Shown: positions 30,623 through 43,009, counted from the stretch's first letter. The stretch: DNA of 64,000 nt from Paraniabella defluvii (GCA_019316985.1 CP079215.1:3534001-3598000); one strand, 5' to 3'. Made by a program: numbers and translations. Notes: a model not told the origin generated them from the sequence alone.

Positions 30623-33600
30623 TTAGAATTTCAGGTTAACGCCTCCGGTAAATACAGTAGGATTAGGATAGGCATAGGCCGGACTTTCCGGGTCTAACCC
30701 GGTAAAAGATTTTGATTTTAACAGTATGCCCAGGTTATCGCCTCCGATATAAAACCGGCAGGATTTTACTTTTAACCTGGTCATCAGTTTTTTGTTGAGC
30801 GTATATCCCAGCTGGAGGTTTCTTAGCTTCAGGTAAGCCCCGTTTTCTATAAAGTAGGTGGAAGCTCTTGCTTCAAAATTATTATCAGTCAAACAGGCGC
30901 AGGAATGGTAGAACCGGTATTGGCAGGAGACCAGGCGTCAAGCAGGCGCTGTCCTTTATTAGAGGAGGATTCTACAGCGCTCCAGAAATCTGTGAATCTT
31001 TTAGCCTCATTATTCACATCTACTTTGCCAAGCCCCTGCAGTAAAAAAGGAGAAATCAATATTTTTATAACTGATATTCGCATTAAGGCCGTAAGAGAAT
31101 TTAGGTATGGGTATGCCAATCCAGGTACGGTCAAAGTCATTGATCACGCCATTATTATCCAGGTCCCGGTAGCGAATTCTTCCCGGCGCCTTCCCGGGTT
31201 GATCTGCATGGGCATTTACTTCATCCTGGGTTTGAAACAGCCCGTCGGCTATATATCCAAAGTAAGAGCCAATGGTTCTGCCCAGGATATTCTGGCCCCG
31301 GCCATCGCCTCCGTAGGCATTCACCACTTCCGCAGGTAGCTTGGTGACTTTGTTTCTAACAATGTCGAAGTTGCCGGTAAGGTCGATCGACCAGTCTTCC
31401 GTTAAATTATCCCGGTAACCCAGTATAAACTCAAAGCCTTTGTTTTGCATCGAAGCGCCGTTTACCCAGCGGTTGCCGCCTTCACCAAGCGTGCCGATAT
31501 AAGGAGGCAGTATGAGAATGTCGGATGTTTTCTTAATATAATAATCTGCGCTTCCATATACCTTATTATTGGCGAATGCATAGTCTATTCCAAAGTTGGA
31601 CATAGCGGTTGCTTCCCATTTAAGATCAGGATTGGCATTTTGCGAAAGATAAAATCCCGACGGCAGCACACCGCTTTTTTGCCGCTAATATCGTAGGCTG
31701 TTATATTGTAGGAGGGAAGATATATATTATAGATGGCGTTGTTGGCGATCTGCTCATTACCCGTGCGTCCCCAGCCATAGCGTATTTTCAAATCACTGAT
31801 CAATGGTACACCGTTTTTAATGAATGTTTCTTCGCTCAGGCGCCATGCAGCAGAAAAGGCCGGAAATAGTCCAAACCGGTTGTTCTGGCGAACCTGGAAG
31901 ATCCGTCGTATCTTAATGTACCAGAGAGCAGATACCTGTTTTTAAATGAGTAATTGGCTTTGGCTATATAAGACATCAATACGTTTTTCATACCGTAGCC
32001 ACTATTGTCTTTGATGCCGGTACCCGCATTCAGGTACATGTAGTCGGGTGCTTCCAGCACATAACCCTCACGCGACGCATTAAAGAAACTAGTGGTAGAC
32101 TGATAGTATTCGGTTCCGGCTACTACATCTAACCTGTTATTGCCCTTATTGAGCTTATAATTTATGGTATTGGTCCAGGTTAGGTTCATAATATGATTTT
32201 GCGTATTGATCACTTTGTTGACCGAACCCACCAGGTAGCCGCTCTGGTATTTTTTCTGCCAGTTGCGGGAGCTATAATTGCCATAGTCCACGCCTACGTT
32301 AGACCTGAAAACCAGCGAGGGCAATATTTTTAAATCGGCAAAGAAATTACCAAATACGCGCACGTAGTTATAGTAATTTTGTTTATTGTCTTCCAGCAGC
32401 CTAACCGGGTTTTGACGGTCGTTCATACCGGCAACCGGGCCGCCCCATCCCACACCGTCTGTGGTATGTACCGGTATAAGCGGTACGGCCTGGATGGCAG
32501 CGTTGATCACATCAGCCTGAACTTCCTTCGTTTTTGTAACGCTCAGGTTTTCCCCGATCGTTAACTTGTTATCGAATAATTTAAAGTCGGAATTGAGACG
32601 TGCAGATATACGGTTGAAGCCGGTTGTTTTAATAATACCCTTGTTGTCAAAATAACCAAGCGATAGTAAGTAATTGCCGCTGGGTGTGGCATTAGACAGC
32701 TGCAGGTCGTAGTTCTGCACCACGCCGGTACGGGATATTTCATTGAACCAGTTGGTATTGGCCGCTTTAATAGTTTGCGCCGGATCGAGGTATTCCGGTA
32801 CAAATACATTATCCAGCACCGGTTGGTTGCTGGCGGCATCTACATGCCAGTTGTAACGGTACTGTATACTGTTGCTGTTAGGGTCGAAGCCACTGTTGAT
32901 ATTTGCCTGCCACAACACGCGACCGTATTGTTCGGCATCCAGCATTTTTATTTTGGTTAAGTAATTGGAAACAGCTGTATAGGCATTCAGGTTAACAGCT
33001 GTACCCGATCCTTTGCATGCCTGGTAGTGATAATAATCACGCCATTGGCAGCACGCGAACCATAGATGCTTGCCGATGATGCATCCTTCAGTACCTGTAT
33101 CGATTCTATATCGGCCTGGTTCAGCTCATGCATCCCTGCCTTTGTGGGTATCCGTCTATAATATATAAAGGGTCGTTATCGTTCAGTGTGCCTACTCCCC
33201 GTATCCGGATGGTAGCAGGTGCGCTGGGAGCGCCGTTAGAGGTAATGCTCATGCCCGGTATTTGTCCCTGCAACGCCTTAATAGGGTTGGCTACCGCTTG
33301 TTTTTTCATTTCATCTACATCCACCACACTCACGGCACCCGTCAGATCGGCTTTCCGTTGTGTCTGATAGCCGGTTACGATCACCTGGTTAAGGTTTGAA
33401 AAATCACGTGTTAGTTCAACATTCATATTGCCAGTTGCTGCAACCGATTTCGGTAACATCCCTACATATGAAAACTGCAGCATCTCATTAGCAGTAACTG
33501 ATATGGTAAATTTTCCCAGGCTGTCTGTAAAAACGGTTTTCGAGGCGGCGCTTACTGTAACGCCCTGTAAAGGGGCTTTTGTGGCGCTTTCGGTAACAGT

Positions 33601-33675
33601 ACCTCTTATTGAAACCTGCTGGGCCTGTAAATACCCGATACAAAGCATGAACAAAGCAATTAGGATTTTCTTCAT
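30623..33675 (-). CDS. SusC/RagA-family TonB-linked outer-membrane transporter (frameshifted)
   Basis: The ATG at 33675 begins a signal peptide ([12 protein letters not shown]). A carboxypeptidase-D-like domain follows ([19 protein letters not shown]), then the TonB-box-like [20 protein letters not shown] and the SusC plug signature ([34 protein letters not shown]). The barrel contains the usual Bacteroidota segments ([39 protein letters not shown]) and ends in GGVNLKF. Frame breaks are near 33140, 32950, 31870, 31650, 31040 and 30890. The corrected length is about 1015 residues. It imports fructo-oligosaccharides together with SusD. The 23-bp gap to the fructokinase gene upstream suggests co-transcription. 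Confidence 0.9.
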
Positions 33676-33698
33676 AAAACAATTTTTGCTGAGGTTTA

Positions 33699-34618
33699 TT
33701 AGATAGTCATTGATGGTGTGTTAGCCAGTGTTTTGGCGCTGAAGTGCTCTATGTCTTCTGGCGTGTATTCAGGGCATCCTCCTTCCTGCGTTGCTACAAA
33801 TGCTCCCACGGTACAGCCAAAAGCGAGCGCCGATTCTACATTTCTGTCGGCGATGAATTTTGATAAAAACGCTGCCAGAAAACTATCGCCGCTGCCAATT
33901 GTATCAGCTACGTTTACTTTAAAGCCGTTGTGGTAATAAAATCTATGATCGTAGTTGACAATGGCTCCTTTTGCACCACAGGTTACTATAATTGTCTCAA
34001 TTTGAAACCGGTCCTGAAGCACTTTTATTTTGTCTTCGAACCTGCGGGTGTTGGAATACCAGCCAGACACCATTACCAGTTCTTCTTCATTCATTTTAAG
34101 CACCTGCGCTTTACCCAGCTGGTATTCGAGGCAGTCTTTATTAATGAAAGGAGCCCGCAGGTTAATATCCAGTACTTTCCGTACAGGGATTTCCATTAGC
34201 TCAAACAAAGTATTTCTTGATACTTCGCAGCGTGTAGCCAGGCTGCCAAAAACAAAATAGCGGGCGCCTGCAACAAGCGCTTCGTGGTCCGCCTGCCGTT
34301 CAATATAATCCCAGGCAACATCTTCAACAATCTGGTATTTCATGTCTCCGGCTTGGTTGGGTGTAGCTAAAACAATACTCGTACGGTAATTTTGATCGGT
34401 TTGTAGATTACTGATATCTATCCCCTTCCCTTCAAAAACTTTTTGTAATTCGGTACCTCTTTCATCGGCTCCAATCCGCGATATAAGCGTAGCTGTTCTG
34501 CCCAGCTTTGTTAAATGGTAGGTCACATTCATCGGAGCTCCTCCCGGTAATTCCCGATCGGGCAGCACGTCCCAAAGAATCTCCCAAAGCATACCACTTC
34601 ATTGGTTTTGTTGATCAT
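33699..34618 (-). CDS. PfkB-family carbohydrate kinase, probable fructokinase (one frameshift)
   Basis: This ribokinase-fold sugar kinase is about 306 residues. The ATG at 34618 starts MINKTNEVVCFGEILWDVLP after restoring one G at about 34584. The first signature GGAPMNVTYHLTKLG is the sugar-binding N-terminal PfkB motif. The second, DTIGSGDSFLAAFL, holds the catalytic aspartate and anion hole. Fructokinases commonly show this CFGEILWD start. In this locus it would phosphorylate intracellular fructose delivered by the adjacent MFS transporter. Confidence 0.88.
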
Positions 34619-34720
34619 TGCAATCGTTATTGATAATTAAAAAATGTGTTGGTTTGAAGCAAGCAGGGAATAGGGTGTAGCAGGGAGCGGGGAGTAGCAA
34701 ATAGCTAACCACCCTGCTCA

Positions 34721-36067
34721 TTATTTAGCGCTCACTAAACCCGTTCCCAGTTTCTCTTCCATTTCTTCTAATGATACTCCTTTGGTTTCGGGCATTTTAA
34801 ATAAAACCCACAGCAGTTGCAGTATCATCATGATCATAAAAAACAAGAATATTTTTGCAGGTCCTATAGACGGGCTATTGGCAAAAAACGGAAAACACTG
34901 GTTACCAGCGCTGCCATTATCCAATGTATAGAGCTGCCTAAAGATTGACCGTAGGAGCGTACCTGGTTAGGGAATATCTCCGAAATAAATACCCATATAA
35001 CAGCGCCCTGCCCTATGGCATGAGATCCGATGAAAATAAAAACCAGCAGAGGAACGATCATGCCGCCGAGGTATTGAAAATAGAAGGCACCCGCTATGGC
35101 GCCGAGAGACAGAATATAGCCAAGCGAGCCGATCAACATAAGCCTTTTACGTCCCAGTCTGTCTATCAGGTATAATCCCAACATTGTAAAGATGAGGTTT
35201 ACCAAGCCTACACCGGCACTTTGTAAAAAAGCGGCACTTTTGCCCAGCCCCGCCAGCTCAAATACACGGGGAGCGAAATAAATAATGGCATTGATGCCCG
35301 AAAGCTGGTTGAACATAGCTATTAATACCGCCATGATGATAGCTTTGCGAAATCTTTTGGAGAAGAAAACCGAAAGGCTTGCTTTTTCCTGTTCGGCTCT
35401 TACATCCTGCTGTATGGATTGAATGGCATCTTCTACTCCTTCAGGGTCAGAAACTTCCAGGATTTTGCGCGCAGTAGCATAGTCGTTCCGGTGCACCATC
35501 AGCCACCTCGGACTTTCGGGAACAAAATACAGCAGTACCACAAACAAAGCGGCAGGCAGGGCCAGTATACCCAGCATCCATCGCCACGCCTCATCGCCCA
35601 GGCCGGTTAGCAGGTAATTAGATAAATAGGCCAGCAGTATGCCAAAGACTATGTTAAACTGAAAAGTAGCTACCAGTTTCCCCTGTTTTTGGCAGGCGCT
35701 ATCTCGGTAATGAACATCGGCGCTACCACCGATGAGGCACCTACTCCCAGGCCGCCTAAAAAGCGAAATGCCATAAAAAAAAAAACATCATTAACAATGG
35801 CGGAGCCGATGGCCGATATAAAAAATATAATACCGATCCAAAGCAATACTTTTTACGCCCGTACTTTTCGGCCGGAACACCGCCAAACAGGGCTCCTATG
35901 ATGGTTCCGTATAATGCTGATGCCAGGGCCTGGCCGTGTAATACATCGCTGAGGTTCCATAGGTGTTGTATTTGTTGTTCCGCGCCGGAAATAACCGCTA
36001 CGTCCATGCCAAACAATAAACCGCCGAGGGCAATTACAATACTCCAGAACACAAGTTTAGTTTTCAT
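34721..36067 (-). CDS. MFS sugar porter, probable fructose transporter (frameshifted)
   Basis: A 12-helix major facilitator of the sugar porter family. It has the first membrane segment with GGLLFGMDVAVISGAEQQI, the GVPAEKYGRKKY loop, FVPESPRWLMVHRN (PESPRWL motif), AMFNQLSGINAIIYFAP (helix 7 QLSGINA), YLIDRLGRKRLML and the C-terminal MPETKGVSLEEMEEKLG (PETKG motif). Frame breaks lie near 35830, 35700 and 34870. The corrected length is about 450 residues. It is the first gene of the minus-strand series, and its start is divergent from the sensor gene. Likely substrate fructose, by context. Confidence 0.88.
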
Positions 36068-36309
36068 ATTCCAATCGTTATTTTTAATGCGGTGTGAAAA
36101 TAGCTGGAACCCGGCGCGGTTTTATTTTGATTTCGTATCAATTGCTTTTGAATTTTTAAAAAGATTCGATTTCTTTTTTAATTGATTATCATTTAATTGC
36201 GATACTATTCAAATCTGTTAAAATGAATGAACTTTTATTATAGTATCAATAAATTTCAAATTTGTATGCCAATACTGTTAAATTTGAGTTGTGATATTCC
36301 CAAAAACGA
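36068..36309. promoter_or_regulatory. Divergent control region of the fructan locus with inverted repeat
   Basis: This AT-rich region separates the MFS transporter and HTCS genes. GATACTAT (36201-36208) and ATAGTATC (36240-36247) form a perfect eight-base inverted repeat with centres about 39 bp apart; a related CGTATCAATTG occurs at about 36136-36146. These are candidate operator halves for the AraC-type output of the HTCS. No exact TAnnTTTG box was recognised on either strand. Confidence 0.4.
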
Positions 36310-39067
36310 TTGCCTTGGGTAAAAAAGACAGCTAGCTGTTCTGATCTTTTACTGCTTGCCGGCGCCCGCTGTACACCGCCGCAGCAACAGGGGTATGTGA
36401 TCGGGATCTCACAGCTGGGAGATGCAGACGCCTGGAGAAAGGAAATGAAGGCGGAGATAGACCGGGAGCTTGTGTTCAACCCGGAAATGCATATCATTTA
36501 TAAGCAGGCAGATTACAATAGCGAAACACAGGTGCGGCAGATCCGCGAACTGATGAAGGAAAAGATCGACCTGCTGATCGTTTCCCCCAATGAAGCAGCC
36601 CCGCTTACGCCTATTATCGACAGCGTATATAAAAGCGGGATTCCTGTAATTACGGTAGACCGGGACATTAACTCGGGCTCCTATACCAGTTTTATTGGCG
36701 CCAACAATACCGAAGTGGGAAAGCTGGCGGGGCAGTATGCAGCCAATTTTCTGAATCATAAAGGAAATATTATTGAAATAACCGGACTACAATCATCCAC
36801 ACCCGCCCGGCAGCGGGAAAAGGGATTTGCGGAGGTAATGGCCGATTTTCCCGGTATAAAGGTTCAGTTAATTCAGGGCGACTGGCTGGAAGGTGTAAGG
36901 CGACAGCTGCCGGCTTTAAAGGAGCAGTTACGGCATACACAGCTGATTTTTGCGCACAATGATATAATGGCCAATACAGCAGCAACTATCTGCAGGGAGC
37001 TTGGTTTTCCGGATATCAAAATCATTGGTGTAGATGCACAACCGGCAACAGGTTTAATGTTCGTGGAAAATAAGACGTTGCTGGCTTCTGTTCTTTATCC
37101 AACAGGGGAGGAGAGGCAGTGCGGGCAGCGGCCCGTATCCTGCACCAACACCAGGTGCCCAAGCGCGATTTTTTAAGAACAATCATCGTGGACAGTACCA
37201 ACGTGGTGATGCTGCAGCAGCAGTTTAATAAAGTGATCGCGCAGCAAAAGATATTGTGCGGCAGGATCTTTTGCTGAAAAGCCAGGCCAAAACATTCCGT
37301 ACGCAAAAAAATCTGATAGCAATTCTGCTGGGAACGCTTATCCTGTTGCTGATGCTGTCTGGTTTGCTGATCTATTTAAGAAGAAAAAATATCCGGGCCT
37401 ATAAATTACTGCGTGCGCAAAATAATGAGATCCGCTCCCAAAGCGAACAAATTAATGAAATGGCTCAGAAAGTGCAGGATGTGAGCGAACAGAAGCTGAA
37501 CTTTTTTACCAATGTGTCGCATGAACTGAAAACCCCGTTAACACTTATTCTGGCACCGGCAGAAGAAGCTTTGCGAAACCCGCGTACGCCGGCGCCCCTG
37601 CGGGGACAATTCTCGCTGATCCGGAAAAATGCTTCCCGCTTGCTGCTTCTGGTAAACCAGCTAATGGATTTCCGCAAACTGGAATTGAGTAAAATGACCC
37701 TCCGGGTACAGGAAACGGATCTCGTATTATTTGTAAATGAATTGCTGTCTTCTTTTGAAGCATTGGCGCAGCAACGGGGTATTGATTTTCGTTTCTTTAC
37801 AAAAGAAACCTCTTTAAAGTGCTGGATCGATCCCGAAAAGATAGAGAAGGTGTTGTTCAACGTATTTTCTAATGCTTTCAAATTTACACCGGATGCGGGG
37901 CATGTATACGTAACCCTTGAAGCGGATGCATCGCGGCAGGCTGCGCTGATAAAAATAGCAGATTCTGGTGTAGGGCTTAGCCGCGAGGAACAGGAAAGGC
38001 TGTTTGAGTTTTTTTACCAGGGCAATATACGAAGCCAGAATGGAACAGGAGTAGGGCTGGCCTTGTCGAAAGAATTGGTAGAACTACATAAAGGAACCAT
38101 CCGGGTAGAAAGTGAAAAGAACCAGGGCGCTGTATTTGTGGTTTCGTTGCCATTGGGCGATGCTCTGCTTCAGGAGCCGGGAGTATTAAGAGCAGAGCTT
38201 TCCCGCTACCAAAACAATATGCCGGAATGGGTGGAAAGTTTTCATATAGAAAATCATACGCTTCCGCCGCTGGTACAGGACACACCGGCACCAGTTGAGC
38301 TGCAGTACCCCAAGGGTTGTATCCTGGTGGTGGAAGATAATGATGACCTGCGCCAGTTTCTTTCCGAAAGGCTGCGGGGGCTTACCGTGTCATTACGGCC
38401 AGGAACGGACAGGAAGGCATCCGGAAAACCTTTGAGGAATTTCCCGACCTGGTTTTATCTGACGTTATGATGCCGGAAACCGATGGCTTGCAGCTTACCA
38501 AGGCGCTGAAGTCGGACATTCGCACAGCGCATATTCCGATCGTATTGCTTACGGCAAAAACAACAGATGAAAACAAGGTAGAAGGATTGCGCACCAATGC
38601 AGATGCTTACCTGGTAAAGCCATTTCGCATCGATGTGTTAGAGCAAACCATCCGCGGACTGCTGGAAAACCGGCAGCATTTAAAGAGCATCTTACCGCCG
38701 CCATTCCCAAAGAAGTGCAGCCGGCCGGCGGTAAAAATGAAAAGCGCTTTCTGGCAGATTTCAATGCTATTATAGAGAAGAACCTCTCCAACGAGCATTT
38801 TTCCGTAGCAGACCTTTGCCGGGAAATAGGGTTGTCAAAGATCCAGCTATACCGGAGAATTAAACCATTGTTACAGATGGGCGTTAATGCATCCTGGACC
38901 AGCGGATTCAAAAAGCCAGGTACCTGATCAGGCAGGGAGGATTGTCATTTGCTGAAATTGCTTACCAAACGGGTTTTTCGAGCCCCTCGTATTTTTCCAC
39001 CTCCTTTAAGAAGATCACAGGCGAAACGCCCAAGGCCTATAAAGATAAGTTCGGGGCTATAAAATAG
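36310..39067 (+). CDS. Hybrid two-component system sensor/regulator with periplasmic sugar-binding-type sensor domain (frameshifted)
   Basis: This one-protein signalling system spans the inner membrane. The N-terminal periplasmic domain is a type I periplasmic-binding/LacI-like sensor (GYVIGISQLGDADAWRKEM, LIVSPNEAAPLTPIID, IPVITVDRDINSG, IKIIGVDAQPATG). The membrane helix IAILLGTLILLLMLSGLLIY follows, then a coiled linker, the histidine box FFTNVSHELKTPLTLILAP, ATPase motifs (VLFNVFSNAFKFTP, IADSGVGLS, GTGVGLALSKEL), a receiver (ILVVEDNDDLRQFL, LSDVMMPETDG, LVKPF) and an AraC DNA-binding domain (EIAYQTGFSSPSYFSTSFKK after correction). Breaks lie near 37110, 37250, 38380, 38695 and 38900. The start is uncertain. 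The architecture matches the fructose-sensing HTCS type known from Bacteroides (BT_1754 class), fitting the fructan genes it diverges from. Confidence 0.87.
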
Positions 39068-39240
39068 CGTTCTCAGGTGAGAACTCGCTATTATTCCTGT
39101 TATAAAAAGTGATAACACTATCAGATATTATCGTATTTCACGTTAATATTCTTTCTCAAATATCATTTATCTGTTTGATCAACAGATTTTTTTAATTTTA
39201 ATTGTAGTGCAGCAGATTCAATCTCAAAAAATTATTAGCT

Positions 39241-40073
39241 ATGCAAATGAACGGGTTAGAACCGGCTTCTGTTAAAAAGTGCCCGTTCAAAAAGTGTACG
39301 GGAGCATAACCCATTCTTATATTGATACGTTGTCTGTTGAAGAGCCTCTTGAAATAAAAATAAGTTACTGCATTCAAAAGAAACAGCAGCAGTCTACTGT
39401 TTCGGTAACCATGCGGACGCCGGGAAAAGACTTTGAACTTGCTCCAGGCTTTCTCTTCACAGAAGGGATCATTGCATCCTTTGACCAGCTTAAAAATATT
39501 TGTTACCTGGATGAGAATGTGGTATCGGTTGAGTTGAAGGAAGATGTTATGCCACGTTTATCAAAATCAGATCGCAATTTTTATACTACATCCAGTTGCG
39601 GTGTTTGTGGTAAAACATCTATTGAAGCTATCAAAACGGTCAGCCCTTTTCGGAAATTGGATAAGGAAAACCTGACTATTGACCCCGAAATTTTTTATTC
39701 ATTGCCTGAAAAACTAAGAGCTACCCAGGATGAATTTTCAGCTACAGGTGGCATTCATGCTTCAGGGCTATTTTCGGTTGATGGGCGCCTGTTATTTTTA
39801 AGAGAAGATGTGGGACGGCACAATGCGCTTGACAAATTAATTGGTCACGCATTTGTAAATAACCTGCTTCCTTTACAAAACCATATTTTAGTTTTAAGCG
39901 GCAGGGCCAGCTTTGAGTTGATTCAAAAAGCAGCGATGGCGGGCATTTCAATTGTTGCGGCTATTGGTGCTCCTTCTACGCTGGCGGTTACATTAGCCCG
40001 GGAAGCAGATATTACACTTCTGGGGTTCCTTAAAAAGATAAGTTCAATATTTATCATCGAAGTAATTTCATAA
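39241..40073 (+). CDS. fdhD: Formate dehydrogenase accessory sulfurtransferase FdhD
   Basis: FdhD transfers sulfur to the molybdenum cofactor of formate dehydrogenase-like enzymes. The cysteine motif TTSSCGVCGKTSIEAI is present, with EDVGRHNALDKLIG and LVLSGRASFELIQKAAMAGI typical of the family. The frame beginning at GTG 39279 is intact. The ATG at 39241 becomes the likely start if one A is restored in the A-run at 39274-39278, giving about 278 residues in total. It is followed by a small protein gene and an FdhF/YdeP-type molybdoenzyme, its probable client. Confidence 0.92.
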
Positions 40074-40088
40074 GAATACCTGGCCTAC

Positions 40089-40439
40089 ATGACGATCAGA
40101 ATTAAAGACAACGCTGTAAGATTTCGCCTCACTAAATCAGACATTACCGGTTTAGGACAAAAAGGGTTTGTAAAGAGTTGTACGCAGTTTGTCAATTCTT
40201 TGTTTGTTTATATGATAGAAAGCACTGACGACAGGGTGATGTCTGCCGCAATTATTGAAAATAAAATAGTGCTGAAAATGCCTGGAGTGATGATTGATGA
40301 GTTGGTTAACACCGAAAAGACAGGCTTTACAGGGCAAACAGGAATGGTGAAAATTCTTGTTGAAAAGGACTTCGTTTGTATTGACAATACTACCGAAGAT
40401 CAAAGCGATAACTATCCCAATCCTTCCTTAAATTGTTAA
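40089..40439 (+). CDS. Small DUF7009-like protein between fdhD and the molybdoenzyme
   Basis: This intact 116-residue protein starts MTIRIKDNAVRFRLTKSDIT, the pattern of a small Bacteroidota family I recall as DUF7009; that name is unverified. The sequence alternates beta-strand-like stretches (MSAAIIENKIVLKMPGVMID) and ends with an acidic tail. It has no signal peptide and no cysteine cluster, only two isolated cysteines and one terminal one. It lies 15 bp after fdhD and 14 bp before the molybdoenzyme, so it may help cofactor loading or enzyme maturation (inference from position). Confidence 0.6.
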   Translation: MTIRIKDNAVRFRLTKSDITGLGQKGFVKSCTQFVNSLFVYMIESTDDRVMSAAIIENKIVLKMPGVMIDELVNTEKTGFTGQTGMVKILVEKDFVCIDNTTEDQSDNYPNPSLNC

Positions 40440-40453
40440 TAATTCCTGTGTTT

Positions 40454-42860
40454 ATGGAAAACGAACATTCTCCCGCACCCCAGCATACAAGGAAAACAGG
40501 AGCAGCTCTGAAAGCGGATACTAATGCCGAGAACCCGTTTAAACTACTGGATCTCCGTATAACACCACCCAAAACATGGGCGGCTGGTGTACCTGCTGTA
40601 ATAGCCGCCATGAAAGATCTTGTTGAAGAAAAAACTTTTTCAGGGGAAACCTGGCTTTACTGAAAATGAATCAGTTTAAGGGCTTCGACTGCCCCAGTTG
40701 TGCATGGCCCGATCCTGACGATGAACGCTCTCCCATAGCCGAATATTGCGAGAATGGCGCAAAGGCCCTGGCGGAGGAAGCCACTTCTAAAAAACTTACT
40801 GCGGAGTTCTTTCGCAAAAACTCAATCACTGATCTTGCAAAACTGAATGATTACCATATTGGAAAATTGGGGCGACTAACCGAACCGATGTACCTGCCCC
40901 AGGGGCTACCCATTATCAGCCTATTACCTGGGATGAAGCATTTAAGAAAATTGCAGCACATTTGAATGCACTGAACGCTCCTGATGAGGCGGCATTTTAT
41001 ACATCAGGCAGAACCAGCAATGAAGCTTCCTTTGTGTACCAGCTTTTCGCAAAAGAATGGGGTACTAACAATATGCCCGACTGTTCCAATATGTGCCATG
41101 AAACGTCCGGGTCGGCCTTACGTCCTGCCATTGGTATTGGTAAAGGAACGGTGAAGCTGGAAGATTTTTATGACACAGATGTTATTATAATTATAGGACA
41201 AAATCCTGGTACTAATGCACCAAGAATGATGAGTGCGCTTGCAAAAAAGGAAAAAGAACGGCGCAAAAATTATAGCGGTCAACCCGTTGCCGGAAGCAGG
41301 CCTGATGGGCTTTCGCAATCCGCAGGAAGTATCGGGTGTTTTAGGACATGGAGGAAAGCTTGCAGACCTGTATTTGCCGGTGAAAATAAACGGGGATATG
41401 GCGTTTTTGAAGGCTATCGAGCTGCTGTTGCTGGATTTTGAAAAAACGTCTCCAGGTGAAGTATTGGATCATGGGTTTATAAAAGAAAAAACGGTGAATT
41501 TTGATTCATTCGTTGAGCAATTTTCAAAATATAAACTTGATGATCTGGCTGCAGAGGCAGGACTTGAGGCAGCAGCCATTTACGAGGCTGCCCAGATGCT
41601 TGCGTTTAAAAAGCGCATTATCATCTGTTGGGGAATGGGGCTTACCCAGCAACCTAACGGCGTGGACATGATCCGGGAAATACTGAATATTTTGTTGCTG
41701 AAGGAAGCATTGGTATACCAGGCGGCGGTGTTTGTCCGGTACGGGGCCATAGCAATGTGCAAGGCAACCGAACAATGATGATCGATGAAAAGCCATCGAA
41801 TGAGCAACTGGACCGCCTCGAAAAATTTTACGGTTTTGCAATGCCGCGTAAACACGGGTACGATGTAGTGAGGGCTATTAAAGCGATGCATGAAGAAAAG
41901 ATAAAGGTTCTTTTTTGTATGGGAGGTAATTTCCTATCGGCAACCCCCGATACAACGTATACCGCCAATGCCTTGCGTAAACTTAATTTACTGGCCTGCG
42001 TTTCTACCAAACTAAACCGGGGCATTTAATTCATGGCAAAGAGGCGTTGATTTTACCTACTTACGGGCGTAGCGATAAGGATATTGTTAACGGTGAAGTG
42101 CAAATGATCTCTACTGAAAACTCCATGGGCGTAGTACAACATTCCCAGGGTATGTTAGATCCCGTATCAAACAACCTTGTTAATGAAGCCCAGATCGTTT
42201 GCCGTATGGCAATGGCTACGTTGGGCAGCCGGGCTGTAGTGAACTGGCAACGCTACCATGACAGCTATGACGCTATAAGAGATGATATTGAACAGTGCAT
42301 TCCTGGTTTTGAAGATTATAATAAGCGGGTAAGGGAAAAAGGAGGGTTTTATTTACCCAATGCAGCCCGCGATGAACAGCGGTTCGCAAAGCAATACGAT
42401 TATCGTGCCCCATTTACCATTACGGAGATTCCTGACAACCGGTTGGCTGATGACGAGTACATGATGGCTACAACCCGAACGCACGACCAGTTTAATACAA
42501 CCATTTACGGCCTTGATGACCGTTATCGCGGCATACATAATGAGCGGCGCGTGGTGTTCATGAATCAAAAGGATATCGGTAAGGCCGGCTTTAAAACGGG
42601 CGATAAGGTAGACCTGTTTAATTACGATGACGGCATTGAACGGATTGCGCCTCTGTTTATTATTGTTGCCTATCCTATTCCCGAAAAAAAATACGGTTAC
42701 CTATTTCCCGGAAACGAATGTGCTGGTATCTGTAAACAACGTAGTAAAAGAAAGCAATATGCCCGCTTCAAAATATGTAAAAATAAAAATCAGGAAACAT
42801 GATCCCGGAATATATGAAAAGGTAGACGAAATGCTTTATCGCGGGCAACTACAACGATAA
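40454..42860 (+). CDS. FdhF/YdeP-family molybdopterin oxidoreductase (frameshifted)
   Basis: This is a large (about 790-residue) molybdopterin-bis-guanine-dinucleotide enzyme of the YdeP group, homologous to formate dehydrogenase alpha. The N-terminal GFDCPSCAWPDPDDERS motif is characteristic. The molybdopterin domains are visible as FYTSGRTSNEASFVYQLFAK, NMPDCSNMCHETSGSAL, IIIGQNPGTNAPRM, GGGVCPVRGHSNVQGNRTM (after correction) and VNWQRYHDSYDAIRDDIE. The C-terminal dinucleotide domain contains HDQFNTTIYGLDDRYRGI. At least six frame breaks (near 40640, 40905, 41250, 41730, 42020 and 42700). The active-site residue of true formate dehydrogenases (Sec/Cys) is not evident, as in other YdeP members. 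The reaction is unknown; formate dehydrogenase activity should not be assumed. Confidence 0.85.
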
Positions 42861-43009
42861 GGAATGGCAGCGTGCTGGTAGCTAAACAGGCATGCAGTTC
42901 AACGTATCCGGTAATACCAGGAATAAAAAAATCCGGCGCCGGTTGATGAAGCTTTCAACGGCATCACATATGCAAAGAACTTTTCCCGATTAATGGGTAT
43001 CTTAGAACT

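Noticed and set aside
40454..42860. True formate dehydrogenase
   Set aside because: The N-terminal GFDCPSCAWP motif and the lack of an evident Sec/Cys active site and partner subunits point to the YdeP group.
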